NCBI GenBank assembly: GCA_026182355.1
Contig: JAPFBL010000255.1
Span: 4,837,501-4,901,500, forward strand
Length of the DNA stretch: 64,000 nucleotides
Direction: 5' to 3'
Source of the DNA: Hermatobates lingyangjiaoensis
Lineage: Eukaryota > Arthropoda > Insecta > Hemiptera > Hermatobatidae
Part shown: positions 46,360 through 57,779 of the stretch, one piece after another
How positions within the stretch are numbered: the stretch's first letter is position 1
How the letters are laid out: every line of letters begins with the position of its first letter
Program-made: the position numbers and the translations under genes
Notes under the pieces: generated by a model
Seen by the model: the letters and a program-made list of their open reading frames with translations, nothing else
Databases searched by the model: none
What the model was told of the DNA's origin: nothing

Positions 46360-49300
46360 TGGCGTTACCTCAGTTAAGGATTACCCTAGTTAATTATTAA
46401 GTTATTTCACCTTACTTAACTACAATGATTACACTGGTCAATAAAAAAAAAGAAAAAAGTGTAATGGAGTCTAAGATATTTTAACAGTTTTTTACTTAAT
46501 TTAAGGGTGCTAATTCCAGAAATGCTGTTGTTCTTTGTCTATCTGGTCTAGTTTTTCTGTTCTGCTATGACCCTCTCTATAGTATGGATATAGCTACTGT
46601 AAAGATAGTCTTTAAGGCACGTATTTATTAATCACACCAAAATATTTGCAATACGTATGCAATACATTTGGATTTCAACGTATATTGCTCGCAAATATAG
46701 CAAAACACATTTGGTTTATTTAAGTAATCTCGTCTAGGAGGTGATGTAGAAGATGTAGCAAGTAAAATATTTAAGCTTTGTGATGTCATAATTATTTAAA
46801 ATAGATCACAGTAACAACTTAAAAATTTGAATTATGACGCTAGTATGTATTTATGAAATAGCAAACATTTCAATAAAATGACCTGATGAAGACAAAACAG
46901 TACCATTTTCGGAATGAGCATCCTTAAATTAATCTAAATAAGCAAAAAATATGTTGGCCAGTGATATCAGACCTCATAGGATAGTTGAATACTATGTATC
47001 TCAACTACCGAACAAAAAATATTGATTTGAACTTTGCTTAAATCTTATACTAATAATAATTTTACGGAGGCAAATTATTGGGAAATAATCGTAAAAATAC
47101 TTTTTTATTTTAAATAAAAAAAATGTTAAATAATTAAAGTCGACAACTCTTCTTGTATTATTGAATTCATTAATATTGCGTTCTAGTTAAATGTAAAAAC
47201 AAATTTTATTAGTTTTGCCAAAATTTTTAATTAAATTCTCAGTTTAAAATTCTTTTGATATTAACAGTTTTAATTTAAAGGTGAAAAAAAAACTCTAAAT
47301 AACTCATAGGACCATTAATTTTTTTGACAATAATAGTCCTTGAGTGCGAAGAGGGCCATTACAGTTTGATTGTAATTTTTTAACATAAATTATTTACAAT
47401 CTATTTGAATTACAATGTATTATTTCATTGTGAGAAAGAAATAAGAAAGATTTGATGTAAATCAATTGAATAAATAAATTCCCTACAGACATAGGCAATT
47501 TTAGATATAGAAATATTAGAAATTGAGAAAGTATCATTATTAAATTTTTTAGTAAACAAAATCTATAAACAGTCTTTTTCTTAAGTGGCATTATTTAGGT
47601 ATTTGGTAATGGTCGTAATACACTTGTAACAAAATTATTAAAAAGAAAACATAGTAGTTTTTTTTTATTATTCATAATGAATTCTTTAATATTTTAAATA
47701 GGTTTTCTATGGTCGCTGCCAGCAATTAGAATCAGACTGTATCCTCCATTACAGGAGAATGTTGGCTGTTTTAGGGTGGGACGCAAGAGAACTATTGTGC
47801 CTATAGCAAAGAAATTACAATGTACCACAACTAAGAATAAAACTTGAATAATATAAAATAAAGAAACCTTTTAACACATTTAAAAATAAATGTGATCAAA
47901 TAAGACTAGAGCATAAATACAAACAAAAAAAATATTGTATTTCGAGAAGTCCAAGTGTACAAAATAATTATTAAGAAAAAACAATTAAACAACTCTGATA
48001 AATATCCCTACCTATAAAACTCTATCTAAAATGTAATGTTACGTAATATCTACAGGAGACTTCTGATTTCGAAGGTATCAGTAAATAAAGAATAGCGTAA
48101 CTTCTCTGTTTGAGAGTCAAATAAATTGGTTCCAGATTTCACAAGAATTACATAATTCAAAACATATTTATTTGGTAGTTTGCTGAATGAAATTTTTAGA
48201 AAGTATTTATTTCTACATTATTATGTAACTATATGTTTCTAATATTATTAAAAATCAATTGATTTATGTATCCAAATAGTATTCATCAATCAATAGTCTT
48301 TAAAGAAATACAATCAACAATAGGGCATGTATAAGAAAGATACAATAATTGAATTAAAGTTTTAGTTAATTAAGTTTTAGCCACTCAGAGATGATCGACT
48401 GAACACAAGTAATATAGAAGAAATTACCTTCACATAATTAGCACGGACACATACAACGTGATTACTTTTGGGGACAACAGGCGTGTCAAGTGAAATCACA
48501 TTACTATGTCATTAGAAACAAGAAATGCCTCAGATTATAGTCAGTATTGATGTAAGTTGTTTTTGAAGCTTTCTAACTACATATCAGTTCTCCAATAGTA
48601 TATCAGAAGCCATAATTTCTTCTATTAATGTTTTTGAACACACATGAAACGAAAATTGAGAGTGAAATACAATAAAGGGAGCAGTAGTACACAAAAAGAG
48701 AAAATAATTAAATTCCTATATTGTTTTCAAATATAACAGTTTTAAAGTGAAAACGCTTATTAATACAATTAAATATAATTCATTTTACTGAGCAAAGATA
48801 TTAACTGGTAAATTATCAATTAAATTGTTGCATAATTTGGAAGGAATTTATTTAATTAGAAACATTCATTTGTTAGAAATACATTTGAGAACAATTTTAT
48901 GGAATCAAATTCCTCAACTGTTATTGTATTAATTTAATGATTTATTCTGTATTACCTTTATCAATATTGGAAATTCCTTTAAATATTAAATATGCGGAAC
49001 ATGATGTAATATTTAATGAATACAACAATGATTTATATAATTAACTTTTGAAATATTTCAAGCCTGTCAAAGAAGGCCTCAAGAGTACCGTTACACTGAG
49101 AAAAAAAAAACACTGTACTCCTCATTTGTATAAACAGTTTGAAAACATTATTTTCATAATCTTAGTAGTTCGGCTTAGATTAACTTCAGTCAATTTAATA
49201 ATTTTTATTTTAAAAATTGTTTCATTAATTCCTTACTAAATCAGTACATAGGTAGTTTTTATGGACTTTCAAAGGCTGCTTTCTCAAGTACTTAATAAAA

Positions 49301-49630
49301 CCAACCCCTGTGTGTCCCATTTGGCTGAGTCAGCCATTCCCTATCATGTCATGTTCACTTTCAATTGTATAGTTACTGTACATTTGCAAGACAGCTGAAA
49401 CTGAAAATATTCTGTAGACAATATAATTATAATATATAATGTTTGCTAGTCACTTCAACTACATGTTACTCAACAAGTATAACAGTGCAAAAATGTCAGG
49501 AAATCCTTCTTCAAAATATATTAAAACTCTATTACAATTTAACGGTAATAATCGATCATTAATAATGGATGGATTTTAATCAATTATTATTGAAACATTT
49601 TAGTATTTTAAGAAATGTTATTTTTGTACC
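46360..49630. other. AT-rich sequence, nothing recognised
   Basis: No gene supported. A CUGAUGAAGAC stretch at 46883-46893 was examined as a possible decayed hammerhead, but the GAAA half does not fit. Frames at 47394-47591 and 49048-49239 are chance. Confidence 0.5.
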
Positions 49631-49635
49631 TAGGT

Positions 49636-49870
49636 TGTCAGCGAATGTGGCTGGAGTGCATAGTAGGCAGGCGAGAATCCAGATCATGACGGAATCAGAT
49701 CCGGTGAAGTTAACCTGACATCGCGTACACAGGTTCGTTGGCAAGAAGAGCGCTGTGAGCTTTGGAAGTAACGCTGAGGCGGATGCACGGCAACTGTGCT
49801 CAGTGATTCCTATGTCCACCGCTTGGATCGCTCCTTCCAATTGACATCGCCTTACAAGATCGCGTAAGGC
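49636..49870 (-). CDS. Possible first exon with signal peptide (hypothetical)
   Basis: A GC-richer island of about 240 bp in AT-rich surroundings. On the minus strand an ATG at 49692-49690 starts MIWILACLLCTPATFADNLG: a hydrophobic core and small residues before a possible signal-peptidase site (TFA-D). The codons then run into CTAG|GTACAAAA, a plausible splice donor near 49637. Upstream the same frame stays open to 49840, which could be untranslated or coding (LPTNLCTRCQVNFTG). No protein family is recognised and no downstream exon was found. It could equally be a chance frame in an unclassified repeat. Confidence 0.3.
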
Positions 49871-49879
49871 CTTTCGTAT

Positions 49880-51079
49880 ATTCGGTATATAGAAAAAGGC
49901 CTAAATTTATCCTCTTTTACCATATCTATATTTATATATCTACATTCATATTTATATTTTGATATCTAAATCAAAAGACTGTGTGTCAAGTCGTATGGTT
50001 GGACTGTTTGTCGTTCCATTTGTCGTTACCTAATCAAGTATTCATAACAAACATTTAAAGAAAACAGTAATGTATAATTAGAGATGTGTTAATGTAAAAT
50101 ATTAAAGTTTTTACACACGTCATACAGTTTTATAGAAAAATTGACATTATACCCAAAAATAGCTCTTGCAACGTAATGAGCCGTGTAGTTTTTTGCGGAA
50201 TATTGCCTCATGAGAATTCAACTCTTAATAGTCATTACGTATTTCAGATCCCATTTTTCTCCTAAACTACTAACTTTAGAGTGCTAAATTTAGAGTTTTT
50301 ATGGAATCAAAGACTAAAAGTTGCACATACACTAAAATGTTTCAGTAGTTTTCCATAAACAGAAAGATCAGTTTGGGATGAAAACGTAAACGTAAAATTT
50401 TCAAAACACTATACCGATTCAATGGATTGGCAAATCCCACAAAAAAATAATTCCTTTTAAGGGAATAAGAATAATAATTCTGTTGCAAAATTAGTTCTTA
50501 GAAAGTGTATTAGAGAATAATGTTTGACTTCATAATATATGTTTTTTTAACCGAAATAATTATCTTTTGGAAAAAGCAGCAGCTGTTTTAGATCATTGCA
50601 ATGTAGTTCTAATGGCGTGAAATTACATACAACTATGGTATAGTGATATCCTTTATTACATCGATGGTTTGTTTATAAACTAACTTAATTACTTAGAAAT
50701 TTGGTTACCAGATTAAACAGAGAAATTTAAGAAACGTACGATTTTATACAGATAAATAGAACTGCTCAAACATTTTCCACGTTTAAATGATTTGAGGTAC
50801 GCGCAGCTCAGTTTTATTTATCAGTAAGTAAAATCAAGTGTAGTAATCATGAAAATGGTTGATTTTGATTTTTTGGGAGATTTAATTGCAGTGAAAGCGC
50901 TTGAAACAAGACTTATTTCTTGCCAGCATATTCTTATGTATGCGTTTATGGTAAACTGACTGTTTATAGTAAACATTTTCATCAATGTAGCAATTTACAT
51001 TGTTGTATTTGAGTCATTATGGCAAATATAATATAAAAATCCCAGAAAAACAAAAGTGAGTCCATCATTTTATTTAAAT
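49880..51079. other. AT-rich sequence, nothing recognised
   Basis: No gene, RNA or repeat recognised between the candidate exon and the BEL element. Confidence 0.5.
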
Positions 51080-51084
51080 CCTAC

Positions 51085-51468
51085 TGTTGTGGCTGGTATC
51101 ACAACTGGGGTTGCTTGAGGGTAGCTGCTGCTTGGTTGGAGAGTTGGCCTGTGATGACAGAGATGCTTGAACGATGGTGGAGAGAGTGGGCGCTTGGAGG
51201 TTGGGAAGTGAATGCTTGATGTCTTGCTTGCTTGGGGGTAGTAAATAGAATGCTTGAGGTGTTGACTGCTTGCTGGTTGAGAAGGGAGTGGATGCTTGAG
51301 GTGGTGTTTGCTTGCTGGTTGAGAAGGGAATGGATGGGCGAAGGGTCCGAGACTAGCCAGGTAACATTGGGCAAAGTTAGAAGGGCAGGTACTGCTAAGC
51401 CGCCCTAAGCCGGTAAGTAACGCTAGGCAGCCTTAAGAGAGCAGGTATACTAAGTTAAAATCTGAACA
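51085..51468 (-). repeat. BEL 3' LTR
   Basis: Starts TGTTGTGG and ends TGAACA on the plus strand, so TG...CA on either strand. It contains two tandem copies of a 42-bp unit (51251-51292 and 51293-51334) rich in gcttgctggttgag. The 91-residue minus-strand open frame present in both LTRs is unlikely to be a gene. Confidence 0.96.
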
Positions 51469-51503
51469 TTCCGCCACCCGTTGAAGGAGAAATGTCCTTC
51501 AAC
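51469..51503 (-). promoter_or_regulatory. Polypurine tract and adjoining hairpin
   Basis: Immediately inside the 3' LTR the minus strand reads GGGTGGCGGAA, the expected purine-rich primer for plus-strand synthesis. Next to it is a perfect 9-bp inverted repeat, gttgaagga..tccttcaac (51480-51503). Confidence 0.75.
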
Positions 51504-51769
51504 GAATTACCGGTTTAAAGACATATAGTTAGACAAAGATCAACATTAATTAAGAATATATACATTGAGTAAGAATAACTTAAACTAGACATAAAGATTT
51601 ACAATTTTGAATATATACAGCGACACAAAGATCCACATTGAGTAAGAATACATATAACATAATATACACATAAAGGTTTACAAGTTTGAATACATATGTT
51701 TATAAAAAGTAACATTAAATTCAGTAACAAGCATATGATTTATAAAATTAATTAGATACTAAACACAGA

Positions 51770-52310
51770 TTATTCAGAGACTGAAGGTTCTTCAATAGGA
51801 AAAGGACATAGTTTTATGAGGTTACGTCGAGTCTCGGACCCTGATGATGTCTTGACTGTAGCTACTCTATTGATTCCATCTTTTCCTGGATGCAGAGTTA
51901 CTATGCGTGCTACAGGCCAAAGTAGAGGGGGCATGTTGTCTTCTTTAAGCAGAACAAGAGTACCAGGCCTGACAGAATGACAGTTACGATGCCATTTGGT
52001 TCTTTGTTGCAAACCACTGAGGTAGTCTCTAGACCAGCGTGCCCAAAACTGATTTTGAACCTGTTGAGTTAGATGCCAACGAGAGCGAAGACTACAGGTG
52101 TCATTTTCAACTTGCAGTCCTGGTATATAGCTAGAGGCACCACCTGTCAAGAAATGGGCTGGAGTGAGGACGGAGTAGTCAGTAGGATGGGTGGACATGG
52201 GAGTTAGAGGACGGGAATTCAGTTGGGATTCTATTTCAGCTAGAACAGTGGATAATTCTTCAAATGTAAAATGCATCAAACTTTTGATAGAAGGACTTGG
52301 TTAGGGCTTC
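51770..52310 (-). pseudogene. BEL integrase C-terminal end (DUF5641-like)
   Basis: Minus-strand HFTFEELSTVLAEIESQLNS, RPLTPMSTHPTDYSVLTPAH, FLTGG, then RWHLTQQVQNQFWARWSRDYL and GTLVLLKEDNMPPLLWPVAR match the end of BEL/Pao integrases. The ESQLNSRPL segment corresponds to the last catalytic Glu region (E-LNSRPLTP). The start of the open stretch is a deletion junction and no real start. The frame is closed by a stop about 30 bases upstream of the first integrase residues. It ends normally at 51770. Confidence 0.93.
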
Positions 52311-52371
52311 ATTAAGCTCTTCACTGCGTTTGCTATGTACAGGAGGAGTGACTGTAATTGCTAATAAATTG
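52280..52371 (-). other. BEL internal deletion junction
   Basis: Minus strand: after the protease frame stops, another frame reads VTPPVHSKRSEELNEALTK, which looks like the linker entering the RT domain (family: L--FWE-E). It then runs directly into integrase sequence near 52300. An 11-bp tandem duplication (52355-52376, unit gctaataaatt) lies at the end of the protease frame. Several kilobases of RT and integrase were lost here. Confidence 0.7.
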
Positions 52372-54261
52372 CTAATAAATTGATGGCTTGTCAGGAGTAT
52401 ATTTTCCAGCTATTATCCAACCAAGCTTCGTATTTTGAAAGACAAGAAGATTATTTGATAAATTAAACTTCTCTGGCTTTAGAATGTCAAAAAATATTTC
52501 ACTACCAAGGATCAGGTCTATATTATGAGGCTTAAAGAAATACGGGTCTGCTAGATCTAAATCTGGAGCAATATTCCAAGCTAAGTGGTCGATTTTAGTT
52601 TGAGGTAATTTATCAGCAAGTTTTGGAAGAATTAGGAAGTCAGTCGTTGTGGTAAAATCAGACACTCTAGATTGGAGACGTGTATGAATTTTATTTTTTA
52701 TGGTTGAGTGAAATTGATTAATACCACAAATAGAGGTATTAATAGGTAAAAATGGACAACCAAGAGCTCTAGAAAACGATTCTGTAATAAAGTTACTTTG
52801 AGCTCCACAATCGAGCAAGGCTGTGGCTTTAATTAATTTTCCAGAAGAATTGGCCACTAACACCTGAGCTGTGGCTAAGAGAGTGTTGCAAGTACTGCGT
52901 TGGGCAGACAATGCAACAGAGCTAATACTGCTTGGAATTTGGTCTTTGTGTAGATGGCACAAAGTATGATGCTTTTGAGAACATATCTTACATACTCCAG
53001 GGTTTAAACATTCTTTTGTCTTGTGATTGTTATTAAAACAGTTTAGGCATAACCCCTTTTCATTTACTTGTACTATGCGTTCTTCTGGGGACAATGACTT
53101 GAATTTTGGACACTCATATACCTTATGAACTTCGTGGCAAATGTGACATCTGTAATATTCACTATTTCTTACAGGATGAGCAACTGGAAGATATTCAGAA
53201 TTACTGGACAGACGCAGCATCTTGTCTGGATTACTAAAGTTTCTTTTACTTTGCTTACTGTGGGACTGAACAGCACTATAATTACAAAATGAATTTTTCA
53301 TGGAAGACTTATTAACAAAATTAGGAAATTTGTTCGAAGAATATATAATTCCTTTACTCTGGTCGAAAGACTTGATGGTCGATAAAGTTGCTTCCAAAGT
53401 ATTTATTTCTTTTAAAAGATGCCCTTCAAAATCAAAAATTGACGGACATTGAGAACTATTTGAAAGAGCACTTTCCCAACGTGTAAGGAGGTTGACATCT
53501 AACTTGGAAGCTAATAAAGGCACTAACACATAACTGGAAGAAATCACGTCCTCTCCCAACGCTTCTAGAGAACGAATATTTTTATAGAACTCATTTGCTA
53601 GCCCTTTAAGTGATTGAAGACAATTGGGTTTAACCTTTGCTAAATTAAACAACGACGAAACATGAGAGTTAACAATTAATCTCTTATTATCAAATCTGTT
53701 GATTAATAGTTCCCAAGCAATCCTATAATTTGTTTGCGTAATTTGAATATTGGCAACTAGATCAGCGGCTTGGCCTTTCAAACAAGATTTCAAGTACTGC
53801 AGTTTCTGAACATCATCCAAAGAGGGATTGTTGTGAATTAAACTTAGAAAATTATCTTTGAAGGAATACCAATTGTTCAAATCACCACTAAACTCGTTGA
53901 TACTAATTTTTGGCAATCTAACTTGAACTTGAGAAGGAGATGAGAAGGAGGAAGAAGACGACAGAGACGGTGAACCTGTTTTGATCTCATGTTCCAAAAA
54001 ACCCATTACTTTGAAATACCTTCTTTCAAAGTCGACTATCTCTCTATCATCATCACAAGGATTCTTTGTACAGCTTTCAAGATCAACTAAGCACTTCCTA
54101 AATTCTTTTAGCGTTGGTTCTAATTGTCTTAGCCTGCAAGAAAGCTCAAAATGATCTTGGTCACGACTATAATTCTGAACAAAGGTTTCAGCTCTAGTCA
54201 AAATAGACATAAATGACGATTTGGAAACATTTAACTTTTCTAACATATTATCTCTAGGCAT
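52372..54261 (-). CDS. BEL/Pao Gag-protease, intact reading frame
   Basis: 629 residues, starting at the first ATG after the leader (MPRDNMLEKL). The N-terminal part is helical (residues 1-95), with a Ser-rich linker at 97-112. LPKISINEFSGDLNNWYSFK at 116-135 and the following 150 residues match the BEL Gag capsid-like domain (DUF1759-type). Zinc knuckles follow: CHICHEVHKVYEC (372-384), CLNCFNNNHKTKEC (405-418) and CKICSQKHHTLCH (424-436). The aspartic protease starts at ALLDCGAQSNFIT, with the catalytic Asp near 484 (DxG type, DUF1758-like). In the family, Gag forms the particle that packages the RNA and the protease processes the polyprotein. The frame ends in TAG at 52372, just where the RT would follow. 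No defects are visible inside this frame. Confidence 0.92.
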   Translation of the reverse strand: MPRDNMLEKLNVSKSSFMSILTRAETFVQNYSRDQDHFELSCRLRQLEPTLKEFRKCLVDLESCTKNPCDDDREIVDFERRYFKVMGFLEHEIKTGSPSLSSSSSFSSPSQVQVRLPKISINEFSGDLNNWYSFKDNFLSLIHNNPSLDDVQKLQYLKSCLKGQAADLVANIQITQTNYRIAWELLINRFDNKRLIVNSHVSSLFNLAKVKPNCLQSLKGLANEFYKNIRSLEALGEDVISSSYVLVPLLASKLDVNLLTRWESALSNSSQCPSIFDFEGHLLKEINTLEATLSTIKSFDQSKGIIYSSNKFPNFVNKSSMKNSFCNYSAVQSHSKQSKRNFSNPDKMLRLSSNSEYLPVAHPVRNSEYYRCHICHEVHKVYECPKFKSLSPEERIVQVNEKGLCLNCFNNNHKTKECLNPGVCKICSQKHHTLCHLHKDQIPSSISSVALSAQRSTCNTLLATAQVLVANSSGKLIKATALLDCGAQSNFITESFSRALGCPFLPINTSICGINQFHSTIKNKIHTRLQSRVSDFTTTTDFLILPKLADKLPQTKIDHLAWNIAPDLDLADPYFFKPHNIDLILGSEIFFDILKPEKFNLSNNLLVFQNTKLGWIIAGKYTPDKPSIY

Positions 54262-54633
54262 TTTGACTGAATGTATATTAATGAAATTAATTATTCAATT
54301 ATAATTATAATTGGAAAATTAAATGAATATAACGAAAATATATATTAGATAAATAAATATACAAGGCAAAAATAAAGGGAAGATTTTGATGAGTTAGCTT
54401 GTTATATAAAGTATATAATCAGTTGTAGACAGAATTCAAATTGCTTCTTAAGTTGGTTAATTATAGCTTGTCGAAAGAATAAGTACTTAATTATGGGCTT
54501 GATACAAATACACAATAAATCCACTGACTAGGAAATAAAGGTAAAAGGGAATAAGGTAATAAAGGTTGCAGGCGTACCTTGAGTCTGCTTGAATATCTTG
54601 AATTAAGATTATATCGGGGCCGGAGGACCAAAA
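54262..54633 (-). promoter_or_regulatory. BEL leader with tRNA primer-binding site
   Basis: Directly inside the 5' LTR, after TTT, the minus strand reads TGGTCCTCCGGCCCCG (54615-54630), starting with the TGG expected to pair with the CCA end of a tRNA. I did not assign the tRNA. The remaining 350 bp are an AT-rich untranslated leader. Confidence 0.75.
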
Positions 54634-55017
54634 TGTTGTGGCTGGTATCACAACTGGGGTTGCTTGAGGGTAGCTGCTGCTTGGTTGGAGAGTTGGCCTG
54701 TGATGACAGAGATGCTTGAACGATGGTGGAGAGAGTGGGCGCTTGGAGGTTGGGAAGTGAATGCTTGATGTCTTGCTTGCTTGGGGGTAGTAAATAGAAT
54801 GCTTGAGGTGTTGACTGCTTGCTGGTTGAGAAGGGAGTGGATGCTTGAGGTGGTGTTTGCTTGCTGGTTGAGAAGGGAATGGATGGGCGAAGGGTCCGAG
54901 ACTAGCCAGGTAACATTGGGCAAAGTTAGAAGGGCAGGTACTGCTAAGCCGCCCTAAGCCGGTAAGTAACGCTAGGCAGCCTTAAGAGAGCAGGTATACT
55001 AAGTTAAAATCTGAACA
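54634..55017 (-). repeat. BEL 5' LTR
   Basis: 384 bp, apparently identical to 51085-51468 including the tandem 42-bp units. It contains the element promoter by definition. No TATA box was pinned down. Confidence 0.96.
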
Positions 55018-55029
55018 CCTACAGTCATG

Positions 55030-57465
55030 CAGGAATTGTATTATATGCATGTGGGGTTTCTAAGCACGTCATCTAATTGATTTTACCAACTTAGAAAAAT
55101 ATATTGACATCACAATGTAGAAAAATATATAAACTCCTGTAATCAAAGAGAAAATATATATTGCTTTCAAGAATGTTTTTGCAGAGAGTCGATAAAAAGA
55201 AAAATATTTTGGTAAAGGGCAGGCGTGATGGAAAGTTAGCGACCTCTGAATCGGAGTTACCATAAGTCCTTTTATTTTAGCTGAATCTCTAGTTTCTGTA
55301 ATAACAAATATTGCGATGAAATGTCTCAAACCTGTGAGTTGTTAGACTTCAGTTTGTATGTTGATGATTTTTTTCATGAAGGAGATGTTTATTCGGCTCT
55401 CTCTTTCAATATGGCATCAATTTTGTATGTTGCTAAAATAAATTTCTGTATCTCACTTTCAATTCAAAACAATTAATAGATAAATAGCTAATCTAGAAAC
55501 TGAAAATTTTCTAATCATTCTAATTTACTCCAATAAAAAAACCAATAGGTTAAGTGTTTACCTTTAATGAAAAAGGTTCTAGCAATTCTTTATAATATAT
55601 ACCAATTGCCTCTCTCATTGTAATGCCGTTACATACCCGAGTTGTAACATTTCTCCTTCAAGTTTCCAATTCAACCAGTCAGTCTGAGCCAACACATTAT
55701 GAAACTATTTTCTGGGTTAAAAAAATCTTTAAGAGGAAACTAATAACACTTGCTAATTCAAACAGAATAGTAATGTTAGTTTGAAGAAACTTTTAAATAA
55801 TTACAGTTAAATTCAATCCCTGGTAAAAGAAGTGATGTGATCCCTTGATATGTTTTATCTTATTAATGAGAAAGTCTGGTCAGAGGCGGTGGCAATCAAA
55901 CTGAGCAAGAGTATCGTGTTGATGATGGTTTATCTAATAATAAGGAGAGCGGAGTTAAGCAAATGAAGCTAAGGGTCAGCTATCCATCCATTAGTCCTTG
56001 CTCAAATCCTTGTCTTGACTCCTTTAATAGATGAACCTCCAAGGAATACCTAATATTTTGAGTATTCTTTTGGAATCTTATATCAAAGTACATGGCTATA
56101 TCTGTGTGCTACGACAAATAACATAGTACATTCTTACGAACAATTGAAAAAAAATCTATTCTAACCGATTAACTAAAATCCTAAACAGACAATATACTAT
56201 GAAAAATGCAATGAACTAATGTCAAATAAGAAGACAAAAAAACTGAATTCAATGTAGCATACAAGTAAAGGTAATATAATAAACATTATAACTGGTTATA
56301 TTGTTCAAATATTTAATTAAACTAAAATACTACTTAACTGAACTGAACATCAAATCAAACTATATAAAAGAAACATTAAGATTAAATTAATATAAATGTT
56401 ATAACATTAACAATAAAGTAAAATGGCATTATATCGGCAGAAAAGCAAAAAAGAAAAATGAAATACAATCCCTTAATCATTTAAAGAAGAAGTAAGAAGG
56501 TTGCTTAGTATAAAGTGTTTTTATTTTCTAAAAGTTTAGTAAATAGTAATCTCTGCAAAAACAGTAACATAAACAATTGAATGAGCAATGGCAGAATAGC
56601 AATAATTCGTCTCTACAATCTGAGATGTGTCCTTGAAGACACCTTAGAATGGTGCTCTCTGACCTACTGCTGGGCAGCCATTCATCTCCGTCGACCTTCG
56701 CAGCTGCTTTAGGGGTGTTCTCACACACCTCTTAAAACAGTAATTCATTAAATCAACAAATCCGTGTAAACAACACTTCAAATAATCAAACATTTATACA
56801 CTACAATATCTACTAGCATGGCATTTTTAGAATATGTGATATCGCACTAAACCACACTCATACGTTGATTTAACAAACTGAAACTGAGAATTATTAGTTC
56901 TAAAGACTTAGTCTGTCAATATCGTTTTGAGTTCTAGAGTGTTTATACCACGGTAAAAAAAGGTTGTGATATCATAGACTGGCTCTTACTTCTAACACAC
57001 CAGAAAACATACAATATCTTCACACTAAATACTAAACATTGTACTCATTGGACAAATTTCACGTCCATTTCAGTGTCCATTAAATTTCACGAACTTTAAG
57101 ACAGTCTAATAATGTTGATGAAGCTATTTTGTAGAATGAACAATGCAAACTTAAATATCCTTTATTCTAAACACAAAACTTCAAACTCATATGGCCATGG
57201 TAATTATATTGAACATGTTTTTCTGGAATCTAGAATTTTCGAACAGGTATCTCCTATATATGCTAAATGTTAAAGGGATAAATATTTAAAGACTAGTAGA
57301 GTTTGTTAAATTTGAAAATTTGATCTAATGAAACTTTAAATAATGTGAAAGAAACAAATACGTACAGCAGTAAAATTTAGGGAAGAAGTCACAGAGGGTG
57401 ATTTGACAGTATCAACTTTGGAGCGCTTTCAAACAAAGAGAGTTTATTTCATGCAGAAGTTAAAG
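55030..57465. other. AT-rich sequence, nothing recognised
   Basis: Frames at 55069-55329 and 56528-56728 (both minus) have no motif. The second is in a GC-richer patch (56580-56720) but lacks splice or homology evidence. Confidence 0.5.
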
Positions 57466-57470
57466 TGTGA

Positions 57471-57471
57471 T

Positions 57472-57506
<35 letters not shown>

Positions 57507-57511
57507 CACAC
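57471..57511 (+). repeat. (CA)n microsatellite
   Basis: CA run with one interruption. It is followed by a purine-rich stretch (57530-57640) whose open frame (57531-57776) is Arg/Lys-rich from composition alone. Confidence 0.9.
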
Positions 57512-57779
57512 GTTTGCCTACTCACTGAGAGTGAAAGGGTTAGGGAGAGAAAGGGACTGTGTAAGAAAGTGTGATGCAGGGAAACAGAAAATTAGAGTGA
57601 GGAAGTATGAGAGAAAAAGAGTGCGGGACAGACATAATGCACTTCTATTCACAATAGTATACAAGGCTACAGGGAGAGTTAAAATTGATAATACACAAAA
57701 TACGCCTGTAATTAAAAAAAAAAGTCAACACATTGTCCAAAATATATTTAAACAAATCCCATTCACTTCAGTATAACCC

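Larger units (their letters stand above)
51080..55022 (-). mobile_element. BEL/Pao LTR retrotransposon, young, internally deleted
   Basis: Two 384-bp LTRs (51085-51468 and 54634-55017), identical as far as I can read, are flanked by the 5-bp direct repeat cctac (51080-51084 and 55018-55022). The element runs on the minus strand: 5' LTR at right, primer-binding site, gag-protease frame, a residual integrase end, polypurine tract, 3' LTR at left. The total is 3.93 kb. RT, RNase H and most of the integrase are missing, so it depended on a related complete element. Identical LTRs indicate recent insertion. The gag, protease and DUF5641-like integrase tail are all typical of BEL/Pao. Confidence 0.95.

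Noticed and set aside
46879..46920. CUGAUGAAGACAAAA...UUUUCGGAA on the plus strand as a hammerhead
   Set aside because: Stem II pairs only partly and the GAAA element reads GGAA. Too degenerate to call.
51099..51374. Identical 91-residue frames in both BEL LTRs
   Set aside because: Identity follows from LTR identity. The frame lies in LTR repeat sequence with no motif, and LTR-encoded proteins are not expected in BEL/Pao.
57531..57776. 81-residue Arg/Lys-rich frame
   Set aside because: It arises from a purine-rich stretch next to a CA microsatellite. No motif and no start context.
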